Shown: positions 59,940 to 64,000 of the stretch, in pieces
How positions within the stretch are numbered: position 1 is the first letter of the stretch
How the letters are laid out: every line of letters begins with the position of its first letter
Assembly: GCF_022095675.1 (NCBI RefSeq)
Contig: NZ_JAHYSG010000069.1
Location: 1-64,000 of the forward strand
Direction of reading: 5' to 3'
Length of the DNA stretch: 64,000 bases
From: Dactylosporangium sp. AC04546
GTDB lineage: Bacteria; Actinomycetota; Actinomycetes; Mycobacteriales; Micromonosporaceae
Program-made: the position numbers and the translations under genes
Notes under the pieces: model-generated
What the model was told of the DNA's origin: nothing
Seen by the model: the letters and a program-made list of their open reading frames with translations, nothing else
Database searches by the model: none

Positions 59940-61990
59940 GCTCCGACAAGGACCCGCTGCGGTACTTCCGGATCGAGGCCCGGGAGCTGGTCGACCTGCT
60001 GAGCCGGGGGGTGCTGGAGCTGCGCGGCGACACCGACCCGGCGGCCGCCGTGGCCGCCCTGCTGCGCCACGCCCACACGCTCAAGGGCGCCGCGCGGGTC
60101 GTGCGGCAGGCCGGCCTCGCCACCGCCGCCCACACCGTGGAGGACGTGCTCGTCCCCTTCCGTGACGTGGCCGAGCCGGTCCCGCCCGGCGACGTCGCCC
60201 GGCTGCTCGGCCTCACCGACGAGATGCAGGCGCTCGTCGCCGCGATCTCCCCGCCGGACGTCGGCACGGGCCCGGCCCCGGACGCCGCCGGTTCGCCGGC
60301 GCGGCCCGAGCCCGCCGCGCCGGTGCGCGCGGCCGGGGCCGACGTCGACGAGCTGCTCGAGGCGGTCGACGAGGCGCACGCCCGGTTCGGGCCGCTGCGC
60401 CGGCAGGCGGCGAGCGTCGAGCGGGCCCGGCGCACCGCCGAGGGCATCGCCGAGCAGCTGCGCACCGGCGGCCGGGAGCGGGCCGCGGCGTACGCCGTGC
60501 GGCTCACCGGCGAGCTGCTCACGCTCGGCCGGCAGCTCGCCGAGACGGTGGAGCAGGTCGAGCGGGAGCTCGACGACATCCGCGGCCGGGCCGAGCGGCT
60601 GCGCCTCGTGCCGGTCGAGACGGTGCTCACGACGCTGCACCGGGCGGTGTACGACGCGGCCGGCGCCGAGGGCAAGTCGGTCGTGTTCGCCGGGCACGGC
60701 GGCGACCTGCGGCTCGACCCGCACGTGCTGGCCCAGGCCGGCAACGCGCTGCTGCACGTCGTGCGCAACGCGGTCTCGCACGGCGTGGAGAGCGAGGCCG
60801 AGCGGCGCGCCGCCGGCAAGCCCGCCCAGGCGACGGTCACGGTCGACGTGCGCCGCCGCGGCCGGTACGCGGCCTTCCGCTGCCACGACGACGGCCGCGG
60901 GTTCGACCTGGAGGCGGTACGCCGGCAGGCCGAGCGGCGCGGGCTGGTCGCCGGCGGCGCCGAGGCCGACGTCCGTGAGCTCATGCGGCTGCTCATGCGG
61001 GGCGGGATCAGCACGTCGTCCGAGGTCACCGGGGTCTCCGGGCGCGGGATCGGCCTCGACGCGGTCCGGGACCTCGCCGAGCAGCTCGGCGGCGAGGTCT
61101 CGGTCGACACCGAGCCCGGCCGGGGCACGGCGGTCGAGCTGGTGGTGCCGCTGTCGCTCGTGTCGCTGTCGGGGCTGGTGGTGCTGTCCGGCGGTACCGT
61201 GGCCGCCCTTCCGCTCGACACCGTCCGCACGTGCGTCCTCATGCCGGTCGTGGAGGCCGCCGCCGCGGCCGCCGCCGGGGCGCTCGCCCACGACGGCCAG
61301 GTGATCCCCTACCTGCCGCTGACCCTCGTGCTGCCGGGCGAGCCGGCGGCGAACGGCACCGCCGTGGCGGTGGTGCTCTCGGTCGGCGGCCAGGCCCTCG
61401 CCGTCGGCGCCGACCGGCTGCTCGGCACGTCGACGCTCGTGGTGCGGCCGCTGCCCGAGCTGGCCCCGGCCGGCCCGGTCGTCACCGGGCTGTCGATGGA
61501 CGCCGACGGCAACCCGCGGATCGTGCTCGACCCGCTCGCGCTGGCCGCGGCCGCCGCCGAGACCGGTACCGCCGGCGCCACGCAGCACGCCGCCCAGCAC
61601 GCCGCCGGGGCGCCGCCGCGCGAGCCGATCCTGGTCGTCGACGACTCGCTCACCACCCGGATGCTGGAGCGCAGCATCCTGGAGTCGGCCGGCTACCGGG
61701 TCGACCTCGCCGCGTCGGCCGAGGAGGCCCTGGAGCGCATCCGCCGGCGGACCTACGCGCTGTTCCTGGTCGACGTCGACATGCCCGGCATCGACGGGTT
61801 CACATTCGTCGAGCGGACCCGGGCCGACCCGGCGCAGCGGGCGGTCCCGTCGATCCTGGTCAGCTCCCGGTCCTCGGCCGAGGACCGCCGCCGCGGCCTC
61901 GCCGCCGGCGCCAGCGCGTACCTGGTCAAGAGCGAGTTCAACCAGGAGGAACTGCTCGGGCACATCCGTGCGCTGGCGGGTGAACCGTGA
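59936..61990 (+). CDS. cheA: CheA-type histidine kinase fused to receiver domain
   Basis: A 684-residue hybrid. Hpt domain (residues 1-110) with phospho-His in [15 protein letters not shown]; no CheY-binding P2 domain; dimerisation helices ([20 protein letters not shown]); ATPase with [25 protein letters not shown] and [20 protein letters not shown]; a CheW-like domain ([20 protein letters not shown]); and a C-terminal receiver with ILVVDDS and [14 protein letters not shown] CheA-REC fusion is the hallmark of WspE. Coupled at both ends by four-base overlaps. Confidence 0.93.
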   Translation: MSSDKDPLRYFRIEARELVDLLSRGVLELRGDTDPAAAVAALLRHAHTLKGAARVVRQAGLATAAHTVEDVLVPFRDVAEPVPPGDVARLLGLTDEMQALVAAISPPDVGTGPAPDAAGSPARPEPAAPVRAAGADVDELLEAVDEAHARFGPLRRQAASVERARRTAEGIAEQLRTGGRERAAAYAVRLTGELLTLGRQLAETVEQVERELDDIRGRAERLRLVPVETVLTTLHRAVYDAAGAEGKSVVFAGHGGDLRLDPHVLAQAGNALLHVVRNAVSHGVESEAERRAAGKPAQATVTVDVRRRGRYAAFRCHDDGRGFDLEAVRRQAERRGLVAGGAEADVRELMRLLMRGGISTSSEVTGVSGRGIGLDAVRDLAEQLGGEVSVDTEPGRGTAVELVVPLSLVSLSGLVVLSGGTVAALPLDTVRTCVLMPVVEAAAAAAAGALAHDGQVIPYLPLTLVLPGEPAANGTAVAVVLSVGGQALAVGADRLLGTSTLVVRPLPELAPAGPVVTGLSMDADGNPRIVLDPLALAAAAAETGTAGATQHAAQHAAGAPPREPILVVDDSLTTRMLERSILESAGYRVDLAASAEEALERIRRRTYALFLVDVDMPGIDGFTFVERTRADPAQRAVPSILVSSRSSAEDRRRGLAAGASAYLVKSEFNQEELLGHIRALAGEP

Positions 61991-63021
61991 TCCGGGTGCT
62001 GGTCGTCGAGGACTCCGCGACGGTACGGCAGTGCCTGCGCGAGGCGCTGACCCCCGCCGACGGGTTCCAGGTCGTCGGCGAGGCCACCGACGGCGGGCAG
62101 GCCGTCGAGCTGTGCCGGCAGCTGCGGCCGGACGTGATCACGATGGACGTCGTGCTGCCGGTCATGTCGGGGCTGGCCGCCACCGAGCAGATCATGGCCC
62201 GCCACCCGACCCCGATCCTGGTCGTGAGCTCGGCGGACCGCCGTGAGCTGTTCACCACCTACGACGCGCTCGCCGCGGGCGCGGTCGACGTGCTGGAGAA
62301 GCCCCGCGGCGACGCCGGCGACGAGGGCTGGGGCCGGCGGCTGCGCACCGCCGTGCGGGTGGTGTCGCGGATCCGGGTGGTGACGCGGCGGCTGGCCGCG
62401 GTACCCCCGCCGGCACCGCCGCCCGCCGCGTCGCCGGCCGACGCCCGCGTGGTCGTCATCGGCGCCTCGACCGGCGGGCCGGGCGCGATCGTGCGGCTGC
62501 TGCGGGGCCTGCCGGCGGGCTTGCCGGTGCCGGTGCTGTACGTGCAGCACCTGGCGGCCAACGAGTCGTTCGCGCAGGCGTTCACCGGCTGGCTGGCCGA
62601 GCAGACCGGGCACGCCGTCGGCTACGCGCGGGGTGGCGAGGCGCTGTCGGCGCTCGGCGGGCGGGTCACGATGGCCCCGCCCGACCTGCACCTGCTGCTG
62701 CGCAACGGGCACCTGCACGTCAGCGCCGGGCCGGCCCGGCACTCGTGCCGCCCGTCGGTCGACACGCTGTTCGAGTCGGTGGCGGCCGAGGCGGGCCGAT
62801 CCGCGGTCGGCTGCCTGCTCACCGGCATGGGCCGCGACGGCGCCGCCGGCCTGCTCGCGCTGCGCCGCGCGGGCGCGCTGACGCTCGCCCAGGACGAGGC
62901 GACCTGCGTCGTGCACGGCATGCCGCGCGAGGCCGTGGCGCTCGGCGCCGCCGCCGAGGTACTGACGCCCGAGCAGATGGCGCAGCGCCTGGCCGCGCTG
63001 CGGGCGGGAGCCGTGCGGTGA
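61987..63021 (+). CDS. cheB: CheB receptor methylesterase
   Basis: A 344-residue protein: receiver (residues 1-120, VLVVEDSATVRQCLREALTP, phospho-Asp in VITMDVVLPVMSG) followed by the methylesterase domain with the catalytic Ser in VVVIGASTGGPGAIVRLL, His in LYVQHLAANESFAQ and Asp in LLTGMGRDGAAGLLALRRAG. GTG start overlaps the cheA stop. It removes methyl groups added by CheR and corresponds to WspF. Confidence 0.94.
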   Translation: MIRVLVVEDSATVRQCLREALTPADGFQVVGEATDGGQAVELCRQLRPDVITMDVVLPVMSGLAATEQIMARHPTPILVVSSADRRELFTTYDALAAGAVDVLEKPRGDAGDEGWGRRLRTAVRVVSRIRVVTRRLAAVPPPAPPPAASPADARVVVIGASTGGPGAIVRLLRGLPAGLPVPVLYVQHLAANESFAQAFTGWLAEQTGHAVGYARGGEALSALGGRVTMAPPDLHLLLRNGHLHVSAGPARHSCRPSVDTLFESVAAEAGRSAVGCLLTGMGRDGAAGLLALRRAGALTLAQDEATCVVHGMPREAVALGAAAEVLTPEQMAQRLAALRAGAVR

Positions 63022-64000
63022 CCACTGTCCTCATCGTCGACGACAGCGTCACCGTGCGCATGGACCTGCACGAGGCGTTCGAGGCGGACGGGTTCCGCAC
63101 GGTGCTGTGCGCCGGGCACGCCGAGGCGCTCACCGCGTTGGACCACGTGCCGTTCGAGGTGGCGGTCCTCGACGTGCGGCTGCCCGACGGCGACGGCATC
63201 GACCTGCTGCGCCGCCTGCGCGAGCACCCGCGGCACGCCGCCACGGCGGTGCTGCTCCTGTCGAGCGAGGCCGAGGTCCACGACCGGCTGCGCGGCCTGC
63301 GCACCGGCGCCGACGAGTACGTCGGCAAGCCCTACGACGCGCACGTCGTCGTCGCCCGCAGCCGGGAGCTGCTGCGGGCGGCGCCGCCCCCGGACGACCG
63401 CCGCACGGTGCTCGTCGTGGACGACAGCCTCACGTACCGTGAGCAGCTGCGCGCCGCCCTCACCGCCGCCGGCTACGAGGTGACCACCGCCGTCAGCGGC
63501 GAGGAGGGCCTGCGCTCGGCCGCGGCCCGGCCGCCGGGCGCGATCATCGTCGACGGGGTGCTGCCCGGCATCGACGGCGCGACCGTGATCCGCCGGGTGC
63601 GCCTCGACGCGGCGCTGCGCAACGTGCCGTGCCTGCTGCTGACCGCCTCCGACGACTACGCGACCGAGCTGCAGATCCTCGACGCCGGCGCCGACGCGTT
63701 CGTGCGCAAGCAGGAGGACATGGCGGTGGTCCTGGCCAAGCTGGCGGCGGTGCTGCGCAAGAGCACCACCGCGCTGCCGGTGGCCACCGCGCACGGGCCG
63801 GCCCGGGTCCTGCTCGTCGACGACGATGCCCGGTACCTCGACGCGATGTGCGCCCAGCTGCACGAGGACGGCTACGAAGGGGTGCCGGCCCGGTGCGCCG
63901 ACGACGCCCTCGCCATGCTCGCGGTCCAGCCGGCCGACTGCGCGGTCGTCGACCTGCACCTGCCGGAGATCGACGGGCGGCAGCTGTGCGAGCGGATCCG
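63018..64000 (+). CDS. Protein with at least three receiver domains, cut by window edge
   Basis: GTG 63018 overlaps the cheB stop. Three consecutive receiver domains are visible: VLIVDDSVTVRMDLHEAFEA with [33 protein letters not shown] with AIIVDGVLPGIDGATVIRRV; and VLLVDDDARYLDAMCAQL with CAVVDLHLPEIDG. The second has the phospho-acceptor Asp as IIVDG. The gene runs off the window; an output domain (for example GGDEF as in WspR, or a histidine kinase) may follow. It is the likely output of the pathway. Confidence 0.88.
   Translation, partial: MTTVLIVDDSVTVRMDLHEAFEADGFRTVLCAGHAEALTALDHVPFEVAVLDVRLPDGDGIDLLRRLREHPRHAATAVLLLSSEAEVHDRLRGLRTGADEYVGKPYDAHVVVARSRELLRAAPPPDDRRTVLVVDDSLTYREQLRAALTAAGYEVTTAVSGEEGLRSAAARPPGAIIVDGVLPGIDGATVIRRVRLDAALRNVPCLLLTASDDYATELQILDAGADAFVRKQEDMAVVLAKLAAVLRKSTTALPVATAHGPARVLLVDDDARYLDAMCAQLHEDGYEGVPARCADDALAMLAVQPADCAVVDLHLPEIDGRQLCERI

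Overview
The window is very GC-rich DNA (G or C at nearly every third codon position) from an actinomycete. Coupled TGA/ATG and TGA/GTG gene junctions, frequent GTG starts, ECF sigma factors of the SigE and SigJ types, an F420-type luciferase-like oxidoreductase, CGNR and WYL regulators and a chemosensory operon together suggest Micromonosporaceae (Actinoplanes-like). That placement is inference. I used no database search, so family names rest on visible motifs and remembered family sequences.

Layout. 1-6 kb: an amino-sugar operon on the minus strand (solute-binding lipoprotein, two permeases, DUF4434 protein, NanE epimerase, ROK kinase cut by the window edge) faces its GntR/HutC repressor across two palindromic operators. 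6-9.3 kb: a large caspase-domain protein. 9.5-12.4 kb: three closely packed tRNA genes (Ile, Asn, Ser), then a Mn-type NRAMP transporter, a 66-codon membrane ORF and a Mn-dependent oxalate decarboxylase, all coupled and closed by a strong terminator. 12.7-23.4 kb: Imm51-like protein, bifunctional penicillin-binding protein (PBP), small peptidoglycan-binding protein, methyltransferase, TPR proteins, DUF1152, hemerythrin and DinB proteins, and a large TPR/membrane protein. 23.5-28.5 kb: NadR-like enzyme, cytochrome P450, LipB, methyltransferase, an unknown protein and an LLM oxidoreductase. 28.6-35.4 kb: a chemoreceptor fragment, WYL regulator, SDR, phosphoesterase, membrane proteins, and an MFS exporter with its TetR regulator. 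35.4-45.7 kb: two ECF sigma/membrane-partner pairs, a small antitoxin-like gene, a 162-bp inverted-repeat element, a Nudix hydrolase, a secreted glycosidase-like protein, a second PBP that has lost catalytic residues, and an EamA/CGNR pair. 45.7-54.8 kb: two two-component systems, an ECF41 (SigJ) sigma factor with an FAD oxidoreductase, and secreted proteins. 54.9-64 kb: an FN3-CBM2 secreted protein, then CheW-CheR-CheW-MCP-CheA/REC-CheB-multi-REC, all coupled and resembling the Wsp pathway.

The most unusual items are the PBP paralog with an A-T-F-G sequence in place of the S-T-F-K active site, the caspase-solenoid-PH-like protein, the Mn importer coupled to a Mn enzyme behind an atypical tRNA cluster, the TA-flanked hairpin element, and the Wsp-like operon ending in a protein with at least three receiver domains.
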